DNA from: Candidatus Blochmannia vicinus
Lineage (GTDB): Bacteria > Pseudomonadota > Gammaproteobacteria > Enterobacterales > Enterobacteriaceae
DNA length: 64,000 nucleotides
Direction of reading: 5' to 3'
NCBI GenBank assembly: GCA_030020825.1
Contig: CP125213.1
Span: forward strand, 62,001 to 126,000
Shown here: positions 18,590 to 28,372 of the stretch, piece after piece
Layout: every line of letters begins with the position of its first letter
Numbering within the stretch: the first letter of the stretch is position 1
Position numbers and translations under genes: made by a program
Notes under the pieces: model-generated
Seen by the model: the letters and a program-made list of their open reading frames with translations, nothing else
What the model was told of the DNA's origin: nothing
The model's database searches: none

Positions 18590-20374
18590 TTAATATATAC
18601 GGATTTTTGGAGGAAAAGGAGAACGAAATTTTGGTTGCATATTTACATTACGGCGAATCATAATGTCATTTTTTGGTAAATATAACGTATGACATAGCCA
18701 ATTTTTATCATCACGCATAGGAAAATCATAACGACTATGAGCTCCTCTGCTTTCAGTTCTAAAAATTGAAGCCATGGCAGTTACATAAGCAGTTTCTAAT
18801 AAATTATCCAGTTCTAAACATTCAACACGTTGTGTATTAAATGTGTAAGATGTATCGCCTAAAGTAGCATAATTTAATCGATTACGTATTTCTTTTAGCT
18901 CTGATAAACCTTTCAACATTTTTTCTTTTTCTTTAAAAACAGAAAAATTATTTTGCATACACAATTGTAAATCCTGACGTATTGTTACTGGATTTTCTTT
19001 TGTTCCTGATTTACTATTATTATTCCAACGAATATAACGGGCTAATGATATTTCTATATCAGAATTGGTAGGGCCACGAACTGGCCATTCTTCTTCTGAC
19101 AAGTATGATTGTATATATGTTCCGGTAGCATGTCCAAATACGATCAAATCTAGCAAAGAATTTCCACCAAGTCGATTTGCTCCGTGTACTGATACGCAAG
19201 CAGTTTCTCCAACTGCAAATAAACCTGGTACTGTTGTATCAATTCCTGCATTATTTATAGTGATTACTTCTCCATGTACTGTCGTAGGGATACCACCCAT
19301 CATGTAATGACAAGTTGGAAATACTGGAATTAATTCTTTTACAGGATCTATACAGGAAAAAGTACGTACTAATTCTAAAATACCAGGTAATCGTAATTCT
19401 AGTAATTCTTTGCCCAAATGATCTATCTTTAATTTGACATGTGGTCCGCATGAGCCCGAATAACCTCTGCCTTCTTGAATTTCTAGCATAATTGCTCGAG
19501 CTACTACATCTCGACCAGCCAAATCTTTCGCTTTAGGAGCATATCGTTCCATAAATCTTTCTCCTAAAATATTTAAAAGATATCCTCCTTCACCACGACA
19601 TCCTTCGCTTACTAAAATTCCAACGCCAGCTATCCCAGTAGGATGAAATTGCCACATTTCCATATCTTGAGCAGGAATACCTGCACGCAATATCATTCCA
19701 ATTCCATCACCGGTGTTTATATGAGCATTGGTAGTGGATTGATAAATACGGCCTCCTCCTCCAGTCGCAAGTACTGTAGCGCGTGCTTTGAAATATACTA
19801 ATTCTCCTGTTTCAATAGAAAAGGCAGTACAACCAAGTATTCTCCCGTCTTGGTTTTGTACTAAATCTAATGCGTACCATTCTGAAAATATAGTTGTTTT
19901 ATTTTTTAAATTTTGTTGATATAAAGTATGTAACAATGCATGTCCAGTACGATCAGCAGCTGCAGCAGTACGTGCTGCTTGTTTTTTGCCATAATATAAG
20001 GTTTGTCCTCCAAATGGACGTTGGTAAATACGACCGTTTTTTGATCTAGAAAATGGTAATCCCATATGTTCTAATTCTAAAACTGCTTTAGGTCCTGTTT
20101 TACACATGTATTCAATAGCATTTTGATCACCTATGTAATCAGATCCTTTAATAGTGTCATACATATGCCATTGCCAATCATCTTCGTGATTATTACCAAG
20201 AGCAACTGTAATTCCTCCTTGAGCCGACACTGTATGTGAACGCGTAGGAAATACTTTAGATATTAGGGCGCAAGAGAATCCCATTTTAGAAACTTGCAGG
20301 GCAACGCGCATACCTGCTCCGCCAGCTCCAATGACAACAGAAAAAAATTCTTTAACTGGTATATGATGGCGCAT
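18590..20374 (-). CDS. sdhA: Succinate dehydrogenase flavoprotein subunit
   Basis: Catalytic subunit oxidising succinate to fumarate. The 594-aa product (E. coli 588) has the dinucleotide-binding VVIGAGGAGMR, the FAD-linking histidine in RSHTVSAQGG, ATGGGGRIYQ, HPTGIAGVGILVSEGCRGEGG, the active-site ARG region RESRGAHSR and HGANRLGGNSLLD. It begins directly after the sdhD stop codon with no spacer, so translation is probably coupled. Confidence 0.97.
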   Translation of the reverse strand: MRHHIPVKEFFSVVIGAGGAGMRVALQVSKMGFSCALISKVFPTRSHTVSAQGGITVALGNNHEDDWQWHMYDTIKGSDYIGDQNAIEYMCKTGPKAVLELEHMGLPFSRSKNGRIYQRPFGGQTLYYGKKQAARTAAAADRTGHALLHTLYQQNLKNKTTIFSEWYALDLVQNQDGRILGCTAFSIETGELVYFKARATVLATGGGGRIYQSTTNAHINTGDGIGMILRAGIPAQDMEMWQFHPTGIAGVGILVSEGCRGEGGYLLNILGERFMERYAPKAKDLAGRDVVARAIMLEIQEGRGYSGSCGPHVKLKIDHLGKELLELRLPGILELVRTFSCIDPVKELIPVFPTCHYMMGGIPTTVHGEVITINNAGIDTTVPGLFAVGETACVSVHGANRLGGNSLLDLIVFGHATGTYIQSYLSEEEWPVRGPTNSDIEISLARYIRWNNNSKSGTKENPVTIRQDLQLCMQNNFSVFKEKEKMLKGLSELKEIRNRLNYATLGDTSYTFNTQRVECLELDNLLETAYVTAMASIFRTESRGAHSRYDFPMRDDKNWLCHTLYLPKNDIMIRRNVNMQPKFRSPFPPKIRIY

Positions 20375-20722
20375 CTACACACTCCAAATAATAATTATTC
20401 CGAATAATAGGTACATGAATAGTACAGAATTAGTTATCCATATGCTTATTTGTTTTAATACAATTAATTTTATATAATCTTCTAAAACATGACGTATGCC
20501 AATCCAAGTATGACTTAAAGCAGAAATTAAGGCTATTATGCTAAAAATTTTAGTGATATTTTTGCTAAAAAAATTATACCATTCATCATAGGATAAAATG
20601 TTAGTAAAAATAATAAAGGTGGATATATACATAATATATAATAATATTAGAATGGCGGAAATCCGAACTAATAACCATTCATATACTCCATGACATTTTA
20701 AGGTCGATTTAATGGGTACCAT
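20375..20722 (-). CDS. sdhD: Succinate dehydrogenase membrane anchor SdhD
   Basis: Cytochrome b556 subunit that anchors SdhAB and helps form the quinone site. I start it at 20722 (MVPIKST), giving 115 aa exactly as in E. coli; the frame is open 54 codons further into sdhC but that part has no similarity. Three transmembrane helices are visible. The haem-ligand region SALSHTWIGIRHVLEDYIK aligns with SILIHAWIGMWQVLTDYVK of E. coli, with its histidine. It overlaps the end of sdhC by 25 bases. Confidence 0.93.
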   Translation of the reverse strand: MVPIKSTLKCHGVYEWLLVRISAILILLYIMYISTFIIFTNILSYDEWYNFFSKNITKIFSIIALISALSHTWIGIRHVLEDYIKLIVLKQISIWITNSVLFMYLLFGIIIIWSV

Positions 20723-21105
20723 ATTAAAATTCCACTTAGAACAGATAACAAAATAGTTAAGGTAAATATAATTTTTACGCTTATTTTTCCTATTAGTAGT
20801 GTTTGCTCCAAATATCCAAAATCCATTAAAATTTGACGAATGCCAGCAGCTATATGATAGATCGTCACTATTGTAATTATCCAAAACAAAAATTTTAAAA
20901 TATAATAATTCATTAATAAACAGTTATAAATTTTATAAAATTCGTTATTGGAAGATAAAGATAATTTTAACAGCCAAAGAATTGGTCCAATGATTATGAA
21001 TAATAAAATTCCCGAGATTCTATGTAAAATGGAAGCAATAGCAGTGATAGGAAATCGTATGGTCCTGATGTTTAAATGTATTGGTTTTTGATGTTTTTTG
21101 ATCAT
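20698..21105 (-). CDS. sdhC: Succinate dehydrogenase cytochrome b556 subunit SdhC
   Basis: Membrane subunit of complex II. The 135-aa protein (E. coli 129) has the quinone-site segment ASILHRISG with the conserved Ser and Arg, three hydrophobic helices, and the haem ligand histidine in YHIAAGIRQILMDFGYLE. It is the first gene of sdhCDAB. In E. coli the divergent neighbour is gltA; here that side is empty. Confidence 0.94.
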   Translation of the reverse strand: MIKKHQKPIHLNIRTIRFPITAIASILHRISGILLFIIIGPILWLLKLSLSSNNEFYKIYNCLLMNYYILKFLFWIITIVTIYHIAAGIRQILMDFGYLEQTLLIGKISVKIIFTLTILLSVLSGILIWYPLNRP

Positions 21106-21471
21106 ATAAATACTCTTAAGTTATATAATGATGAGTTTTATATCTAAAAAATCATACAACAAAAGATAACCAATTATGTAATAATTGATTATTATTATGA
21201 TTTATATTGCAAATACAATTTTTTAATAATATATCATTTTTTAACCTGAAATCTTAAGGTTACGTTAATCTCTATCATATTATAACAAATGACAAGCCTA
21301 TATGTAATACTATATCTTGTATATTATTAACAATTTAATAATATTATAAAATTTGAAATGGATTCAGTTATTTGTTATGCTTAAGAAATAATATATTTTA
21401 CAACAATAAGGTAAGATTAATTATAAATTTTATTTTTAGTCTATATCATAGACTAATTTAGTATTATTGAC

Positions 21472-21521
21472 TTTTTTAATATCTACGATACTTCATTGGA
21501 AGTATCGTAGATATTAAAAAA
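21472..21521. repeat. 23-bp perfect inverted repeat, T6...A6 ends
   Basis: Arms 21472-21494 and 21499-21521 are perfect complements with an ATTG loop. The stem opens with six T and closes with six A on either strand, so there is no trailing U-run. It lies about 1.15 kb beyond the pgm stop and 370 bases upstream of sdhC. Function unclear. Confidence 0.7.
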
Positions 21522-22395
21522 TGAGGATTATATATATTATTTTGTAAAAAATTGATGTATTTATCAGTCTTCTTAAAGAGAAGATATATACAGTTTAATA
21601 GGATACTAGTGAATAAATAGTTTTGGGCATTTTATTTGGTAATTTCTTTTATACTTATCTATTTTATAGATTTTAAAAATTTATTGTTTATGGATGAAAA
21701 ATTAATTATATCAATAGTAGATTTGTAACGAATAAATAGTATTAATGTATTTCATTAAATTTTTTATAAATTATTAAAGTTATAGAATCATTAAACACCA
21801 CAAAATTTGTAATTGTTGTAATGAAAATAAAATGTATTATAAATAGGTTCGTTTAAGAATGTTTTAAGTTTTTATTTAGTATTAATATTTTTGTTATTTT
21901 TTAATACATTAAGTAAAGGTTGTACGTTTTATTTATTCTTAAAAATAAGTTGTTATATTGATTTTAATTGTATAAACGTTGTATTTTTACCTGTCCATGA
22001 ATATTATTAATTTGATTATTAATAAATATGTTTATGGTCATTTAAATAGATATATATAGATCATGATTATTTAGTATAGTGGTTCAAAGCATGTACAATA
22101 TTATTTATGAAAATAATAATAAATTTATTTATCTATTTATTGAAAATATTATCGATAAAATATGTATGTTTTAATATATAGATGTCATTGATTATAGTAA
22201 TAATTACAGCATTAAGATAGGTTATTTGAATGATTGTATTATATTATATAAAAATTATTTTAGCACTAATTTTTATATAAAGATTGTTTTAAAAGATATG
22301 GATATTTTAAATATTCATATTTACTATGGTTTCATATAATTAATTTTTATAGGGTGAATAATAGATTTGATAAGAATAAGAAATGATACTAAAAG

Positions 22396-22427
22396 ATATA
22401 TATTTTCATAAAAATGAAAATATATAT
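22396..22427. terminator. Hairpin downstream of pgm
   Basis: Arms 22396-22409 and 22414-22427 pair over 14 bases with a four-A loop. It lies 240 bases after the pgm stop (minus strand) and may end that transcript. All but two of the paired bases are A or T, so the assignment is tentative. Confidence 0.45.
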
Positions 22428-22667
22428 TAATTATGTGTTGTATAATGATTATGGAAAATCAATAAAAATGGCATTAATGATTGTTATAATAGCTGAACTT
22501 TTATTCCAAAACAATATATGTAAAGAATGGACTACTAAATAGTAAATATCTATGATATAGCAATGACCGGGCGTAAATTATTACGTGTGAAGATATTATT
22601 GAATAATGATAATAATAGTAACCAATGAATAGTTATTTATTTTAAATCATATGTTATACGCATTTTA

Positions 22668-24326
22668 TTAGGATGTATTTATTATAGTATAGACGGTGTC
22701 TATTATTTCTCTTTCAATTTTTTTTCTATGAGAGACATGTAAAAAACTTTCGCAATAAATTTTATATACTGGCTCCGTTCCAGATAATCTACATGCTGCC
22801 CAGCCGTTTTGAGTTATTATTTTTACACCATCCATGGATATGTGATGTTTTAATGGTATTATATTTAAGATTCTAATGATAGGATCGTCCGCTAATTCTG
22901 GCATATTAATTTGATTAAACAAAGTATTAGAAATAAGAGATTTTTGTGCGTAATTAATAGGTAATTGAATACGATTGTAACTAGACATATCAAAATTTTT
23001 GATTAGCTGATCATAATACTTCTGTAAAGATTTGCCGCTAACAGCAATAATTTCAGCTGCTAATAAACACATAATAATTCCATCTTTGTCAGTAGACCAT
23101 GGAGAACAAGAAAAATCTAAAAAGGATGCTCCTGCGCTGTCCTCTCCTACAAAACCTAAATAATTATTAAATAATCCTTTTACAAACCATTTAAAACCCA
23201 CTGGTACTTCTAATAGTTGACGATTAAGATTATGTGCTACCCGATTGATCATAATACTAGATACATAAGTTTTTCCTATAGATAATGAACAATTACACCA
23301 TAATGGACGATTATTGAAAAGATAATCAGCTGCGATAGTAAGGTAATGATTGGGTTTAATTAGACCAAAAGGAGTAATGATGCCATGTCTATCACAGTCG
23401 GGATCATTAACTAAAGTTAGGTCAAAATTTTTAGATGATTTTAATACCCCAGTCATTGCAAGTTCCGAAGAGCAGTCCATTCGGATACAGCCGTCGTAGT
23501 CAAGATGCATAAAACTAAAGGTTTTGTCAATTTTTTTACTGATTAAATTTAAATTTAATTGATAATATTGGGCAATATTTTGCCAATAATCTATACTTGA
23601 TCCACCTAAAGGATGTACTCCTAACTTTAAACCAGATGTTTGTATAGCTTTCATATTAATTATTGTAGATAGTTTTTTTACATAATTCAAAACAAAATCT
23701 TGTGTATGTATATACCCGCTTTTCCAAGCGTTATCTAATGTCATACGATGTACATTTTGTAAATTATTTGTTAGAAACTGATTAGCGGTTTGTTCAATTT
23801 TACGAGTAATATTAGTAGAAGCTGGCCCTCCATATATTGAGTTATATTTTATTCCACCATCTTCAGGCGGATTATGAGAAGATGTAATAATAATGCCATC
23901 AGCTTTTTTTGTATGATTATTATGATGATTTTTGTTGTATTGAGTAATAGCATGAGAAATAGCAGGAGTTGGAGTATAACCGTTTTTTTTTTGTACAATA
24001 ACGTCAATATAATTAGCTGCTAATACTTCAAGTACAGATATAAATGCTGGTTCGGAAAGAGCATGAGTGTCTTTTCCGACGTAACATGGTCCAGTTATAC
24101 CTTGTTGTGTACGTATTTGTACAATTGACTGACTAATTGCTAATATATGTGCTTCATTAAAGCTGCATTTTTGAGAACTTCCGCGATGACCCGATGTACC
24201 AAATATAACGTTATGAGTATTATTGCTTGGATCTGGAGATAAAGCGTAATATTGCGTTATTAATCGAGATGTATTAACAGTTTCATTCTGTGATGCGGGT
24301 TTTCCCGCACGAATGTGATTCTTCAT
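22668..24326 (-). CDS. pgm: Phosphoglucomutase
   Basis: Interconverts glucose 1- and 6-phosphate, feeding UDP-glucose and envelope sugar synthesis. The 552-aa product (E. coli 546) has FGTSGHRGSS at the N-terminus, the active-site serine loop ITSSHNPPEDGGIKYN, the metal-binding DPDCDRHG, GEDSAGASFL and the C-terminal phosphate-binding LSGTEPVYKIY. An A10 run at 23983-23992 lies in frame (VQKKNGYTP). seqA, which neighbours pgm in E. coli, is gone; ybfF follows divergently. Confidence 0.96.
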   Translation of the reverse strand: MKNHIRAGKPASQNETVNTSRLITQYYALSPDPSNNTHNVIFGTSGHRGSSQKCSFNEAHILAISQSIVQIRTQQGITGPCYVGKDTHALSEPAFISVLEVLAANYIDVIVQKKNGYTPTPAISHAITQYNKNHHNNHTKKADGIIITSSHNPPEDGGIKYNSIYGGPASTNITRKIEQTANQFLTNNLQNVHRMTLDNAWKSGYIHTQDFVLNYVKKLSTIINMKAIQTSGLKLGVHPLGGSSIDYWQNIAQYYQLNLNLISKKIDKTFSFMHLDYDGCIRMDCSSELAMTGVLKSSKNFDLTLVNDPDCDRHGIITPFGLIKPNHYLTIAADYLFNNRPLWCNCSLSIGKTYVSSIMINRVAHNLNRQLLEVPVGFKWFVKGLFNNYLGFVGEDSAGASFLDFSCSPWSTDKDGIIMCLLAAEIIAVSGKSLQKYYDQLIKNFDMSSYNRIQLPINYAQKSLISNTLFNQINMPELADDPIIRILNIIPLKHHISMDGVKIITQNGWAACRLSGTEPVYKIYCESFLHVSHRKKIEREIIDTVYTIINTS

Positions 24327-24463
24327 ATAGAGATTTCCTTAATTGATTATTTTAAAAAATAACTGCATATATTGATTAAATGAGCACTTTTGTATATATA
24401 TAAATATATGTTGTTTGATTGTGATTAATAAAATATTTAAACATAATTATTATAATATATATT

Positions 24464-25228
24464 ATGCAGCTTAATTATAGATTACGAATTTTTAAAACTA
24501 TATGTCAGAGAATACCAATAGTAATGATCCATGGACTTTTTGGTAATCTTAGTAATCTTGGAGTAATTGCTGAAAGTTTAGCTCGGTATTGCTGTGTTGT
24601 GCAAGTTGATTTACGTAATCATGGTCGTTCTCCCCATGAAAAATCTATGACTTATTCTATAATGGCAAGAGATATTTTGGACTTACTTGATCAGTTATTA
24701 ATAAAGAAATGTATAGTTATTGGTCATTCAATGGGTGGAAAAGTTGCGATGAAACTGTGTACGTTGGCACCTACACGTGTAAGCAAGGTTGTAGTTATTG
24801 ATATAGCTCCGGTAAAATATAATATCCTCAAGCATGATAATGTTTTTAATGCGATTGAGTGTGTTAATTTATCCGGAGTAAAAAATAAAGATGAAGCTGC
24901 ATACCTTATGCAGCAGTATTTTATTGATCAAACATTAATATTATTTCTATTAAAATCTTTCCGTCAAGGATCTTGGATGTTTAATTTTTCGTCTATTAGA
25001 GATAATTATAAGAATATTAGTGATTGGAATACATACCAAACTTGGTGGGGTCCAATATTATTTATTAAGGGTTCATTATCTTCATATATTAATGATTGTT
25101 ATTTACATGATATATATCATCAATTTCCTCAGGCATGTATTCGTATGATATCTAATGCAAGTCATTGGGTACATTGGGATAATCCCTTACATGTATTAAG
25201 TACAATTAATGAATTTGTTATTCATTAA
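24464..25228 (+). CDS. ybfF: Alpha/beta-hydrolase esterase YbfF
   Basis: A small acyl-esterase of unknown physiological substrate; the E. coli enzyme hydrolyses palmitoyl-CoA and malonyl-CoA in vitro. The 254-aa protein has the HGLFGN oxyanion loop, the nucleophile elbow GHSMGGK, VDLRNHGRSP, and the catalytic histidine in SNASHWVHWDNP. It stands between pgm (-) and fldA (+), the same neighbourhood as in E. coli. Retention in a reduced genome suggests a useful role. Confidence 0.92.
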   Translation: MQLNYRLRIFKTICQRIPIVMIHGLFGNLSNLGVIAESLARYCCVVQVDLRNHGRSPHEKSMTYSIMARDILDLLDQLLIKKCIVIGHSMGGKVAMKLCTLAPTRVSKVVVIDIAPVKYNILKHDNVFNAIECVNLSGVKNKDEAAYLMQQYFIDQTLILFLLKSFRQGSWMFNFSSIRDNYKNISDWNTYQTWWGPILFIKGSLSSYINDCYLHDIYHQFPQACIRMISNASHWVHWDNPLHVLSTINEFVIH

Positions 25229-25458
25229 TTTTGGTAGATATCTAAATATATATATTTGACTTTACCGTTTCGTTGCAAAGATTTAATTTAATTATAAATA
25301 CTGATATAAGTAATTATTGAATTGATTAGATATTGTATTAATGGTATTATGCAGAATTACAGCAATATTAATACTTTAATGTTGTAGGGTTAGGTACGTG
25401 ATTAATTTGATAATAGAGAAACGTATTTGTGTACAAATAAATATAAGGTTGGAATATT

Positions 25459-25986
25459 ATGAGCGCCGCATCAGTAGGTATTTTTTTTAGTAGCGATACG
25501 GGCAATACTGAAAAACTTGCTAAAATGATTCAAACACGATTAGGACAGGATGTTGCAGATGTTTTTGATATAGCTGTAAGTTCTAAAGAAGATATAGAAA
25601 ATTATGATAAGTTATTATTTGGTATTCCTACTTGGTATTATGGAGAACCCCAATGCGATTGGGATGATTTTCTACCTGTATTAAGAAATATTGACTTTTC
25701 TGGAAAAAAAGTAGCAATTTTTGGATGTGGAGATCAGGAAGATTATTCGGAATATTTTTGTGATGCGATGAGTATTTTATATGATATTACTTTAAAAAAT
25801 GGCGCCGTGGTTATTGGATCATGGCCTGCATCTGGTTATCATTTTAACACATCAAAAAGCTTAATGAGCACAGATAAATTTGTTGGATTAGCCATTGATG
25901 AGGATCGCCAACCTGAAATGACAGAGATACGTGTTCGACATTGGGTTAATCAAATTTGTGATGAGATGAAAATTAATTGTGCATAG
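25459..25986 (+). CDS. fldA: Flavodoxin 1
   Basis: FMN-containing electron carrier supplying radical-SAM and biosynthetic enzymes. The 175-aa protein matches E. coli FldA (176) with the phosphate-binding loop SSDTGNTEKLA, the isoalloxazine loops PTWYYGEPQCDWDDF and FGCGDQEDYSEYFCDA, and GLAIDEDRQPE near the end. The ATG at 25459 has AAGG 11 bases upstream. Monocistronic. Confidence 0.97.
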   Translation: MSAASVGIFFSSDTGNTEKLAKMIQTRLGQDVADVFDIAVSSKEDIENYDKLLFGIPTWYYGEPQCDWDDFLPVLRNIDFSGKKVAIFGCGDQEDYSEYFCDAMSILYDITLKNGAVVIGSWPASGYHFNTSKSLMSTDKFVGLAIDEDRQPEMTEIRVRHWVNQICDEMKINCA

Positions 25987-26120
25987 AAAATTAATTATAC
26001 TGCTATTTTTTATTTGATTAAAGTTATAATAGGTCTAATTTTAAAAATTATATACAATAGGTGTTAGTTGGGTTTATGGTCATATATAGTGTATGTGTAT
26101 AACAGTTTTAAGTTTATTTG

Positions 26121-27785
26121 TTAGTAGTGTTTGGATTCTTTCAAGGTTACTGTTCTATTGAATACTAGGTAAGATTTTTTAGAAAGTTGATTATCTATAA
26201 TGAAGTATCCTTCACGTTCAATTTGGTAAGGACCAGGATTATTAAATTTAACTATATTTTCTTCAACAATGCCTTGTGAGATCATTAAGGATTTAGGGTT
26301 AATATTATCTATAAAATGACTCATTATGGAAGGATTGGGACTAGTAAATAGTGTATCATATAGACGAAATTCTGCTGGTGTGTTTTTTGTTGCTGATACC
26401 CAGTGAATAACTCCAGTTATTTTTCTACCATCTGTTGGGTTTCTATGTAAAGTGTATGGGTCATAACTACAGTAAATGCAAATGATATTCCCATTATTGT
26501 CTTTTTCTATATTTTCTGCTTTTATGACATAAGCGTATCTTAATCGTATTTCTTTGCCTAATGTTAATTTGTAGCGTTCGTCATTGTTTAATATCTCGCA
26601 ACAAAAATCAAGACGATCAATAAAAATTTCTTGACTAAAAATTACGTAACGGACCCCCATTTTAGGGTTATTAGGATGATTTGGCATTTCAATTTTTTCT
26701 TCATATCCCACAGGTAAATTATTAATAATAATTTTTATTGGATTGATTACCGCCATAATCCGCGGGGCATGTTTGTTTAAATCTGATCGAATACACGATT
26801 CTAAAAGTGATAATTTTGTTTGACTTTCTTGTTTACTAATCCCGATACGATGACAAAATTCCCGAATGGATCTGGCCGTATATCCTCTGCGTCGTAATCC
26901 AGAGATGGTAGGCATACGAGGGTCATCCCATCCTTCAACTATTTTTTTTGTAACTAAAATATTGAGTTTACGTTTAGATGTAATCACATATTCTAAATTA
27001 AGACGAGAAAATTCATATTGAGTAGGACGGGTATCGATATCAATATTATTTAGTATCCAATTATACAAAATACGATTATCTTGGAATTCTAAAGTACATA
27101 GAGAATGAGTAATACCTTCTATTGCATCTGAAATGCAATGACTAAAATCGTATGTTGGATATATACACCAATTTTCTCCGGTACGATGATGTGGAGTATA
27201 TTTAATACGATATAACACTGGATCTCGCATTACTATAGAAGAAGAAGACATATTAATTTTAGCACGTAAACAAGCGCCACCTTCTGGAAAATATCCATTT
27301 TTCATTTTATAAAAATAAATTAAATTTTCCTCAATACTGCGAGATCGGTATGGACTATTTTTTCCAGGATGTATTAATGTGCCGCGATACTTTCTGATTT
27401 CGTCTGTGGATAGTTCATCTACATATGCTAATCCTTTTTTAATTAATTTGATAGCGTAGTTATATAATTCTTTAATGTAATCTGATGAATAATGTATATC
27501 TCCATTCCATATAAACCCAAGCCATTGAATATCATATTTAATAGCTTCAACATATTCTTTATGTTCTTTTTCTGGATTGGTATCATCAAATCGTAAATTG
27601 CATTGACCATGATAATATTGAGCAATATAAAAATTGAGACAAATGGCTTTAGCATGTCCAATGTGTAAATATCCATTGGGTTCTGGGGGGAAGCGTGTAC
27701 GTACATTAGTATGTTTTTTTGATTTTAAATCTTTATTAATAATACGGTGAATAAAATTAGGTCGATAGTTAATAAGAATCTTCAT
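26121..27785 (-). CDS. glnS: Glutaminyl-tRNA synthetase
   Basis: Class I synthetase charging tRNA-Gln; the cognate tRNA gene lies 3.2 kb away at 30986. The 554-aa protein (E. coli 554) has FPPEPNGYLHIGHAKAI with the HIGH motif, RFDDTNPEKE, the KMSKS-equivalent SKRKLN, GWDDPRMPTISGLRRRGY, and two C-terminal anticodon-binding beta barrels (MPNHPNNPKMG, HWVSATK). The frame is intact and typical. Confidence 0.97.
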   Translation of the reverse strand: MKILINYRPNFIHRIINKDLKSKKHTNVRTRFPPEPNGYLHIGHAKAICLNFYIAQYYHGQCNLRFDDTNPEKEHKEYVEAIKYDIQWLGFIWNGDIHYSSDYIKELYNYAIKLIKKGLAYVDELSTDEIRKYRGTLIHPGKNSPYRSRSIEENLIYFYKMKNGYFPEGGACLRAKINMSSSSIVMRDPVLYRIKYTPHHRTGENWCIYPTYDFSHCISDAIEGITHSLCTLEFQDNRILYNWILNNIDIDTRPTQYEFSRLNLEYVITSKRKLNILVTKKIVEGWDDPRMPTISGLRRRGYTARSIREFCHRIGISKQESQTKLSLLESCIRSDLNKHAPRIMAVINPIKIIINNLPVGYEEKIEMPNHPNNPKMGVRYVIFSQEIFIDRLDFCCEILNNDERYKLTLGKEIRLRYAYVIKAENIEKDNNGNIICIYCSYDPYTLHRNPTDGRKITGVIHWVSATKNTPAEFRLYDTLFTSPNPSIMSHFIDNINPKSLMISQGIVEENIVKFNNPGPYQIEREGYFIIDNQLSKKSYLVFNRTVTLKESKHY

Positions 27786-28372
27786 TTGTTTATCCTTTTA
27801 CATGGATATAATCCGTTTATTAATATATATTGTATTTTATATTGTAACAATAATGTTTTGCATATAATTAATATTAAAATAGCGTTGACCAGAATAAATA
27901 TTATTTTTATAATTAAGATATATTTTCATTGTAAACTAATACGTAATTATATTAATTATTCTTTACATAAAATATATTATGTGCCATGTGTATTTTACAT
28001 TGTTAAATTGTGATTTATAGATATTTATTTTTATGGAAGATATATAATAATATGTAAGAGTTTTGTGTTAATATTGTAAATTGTACTATATTTGGTATAA
28101 TCCACTTATTTTAGTTTATTTTAAGTTTAAATAGCAGTCTTTAGAACTAATGAATGTAGATGTGTAAATTACATTGGAATTATAAATATGAATGATATAT
28201 ATAAGTTTGTTTATAACAGGTAATAGGACTGTGCCCTGCGTTTATTAGTAATTCATTAGTGTTAGTAATAATTTTCAAATAAATGTTTTAGTGTTTAATT
28301 TTTTGTTGAGAATTTTTTTAAAATAATTATAGAGCAGTTTAATTATTAATGTTATGGAACAGAGATTTATAC
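27786..28372. other. Divergent intergenic region glnS/nagB
   Basis: 587 A+T-rich bases. In E. coli nagE, the GlcNAc phosphotransferase permease, lies here; no trace is recognisable. Both flanking genes need a promoter in this stretch, but I cannot place one with confidence. An 88-codon open frame overlapping the glnS start has no protein-like character. Confidence 0.6.

Larger units (their letters stand above)
21106..22667. other. 1.56-kb gene-free region at the former gltA position
   Basis: I find no plausible coding frame and no structural RNA here. It contains two hairpins (21472-21521 and 22396-22427) and otherwise very A+T-rich sequence. It must include the sdhC promoter. In E. coli this slot holds gltA and the sdh/gltA control region; I could not recognise gltA fragments, so erosion is complete or the gene was cleanly lost. 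Confidence 0.7.

Noticed and set aside
20723..20884. N-terminal extension of SdhD
   Set aside because: These 54 codons lie inside sdhC in another frame; starting at 20722 gives exactly the E. coli SdhD length and sequence.
27747..28013. 88-codon open frame antisense to the glnS start
   Set aside because: Overlaps the glnS 5' end and promoter side; the product has no family features and consists mostly of A/T-codon residues.
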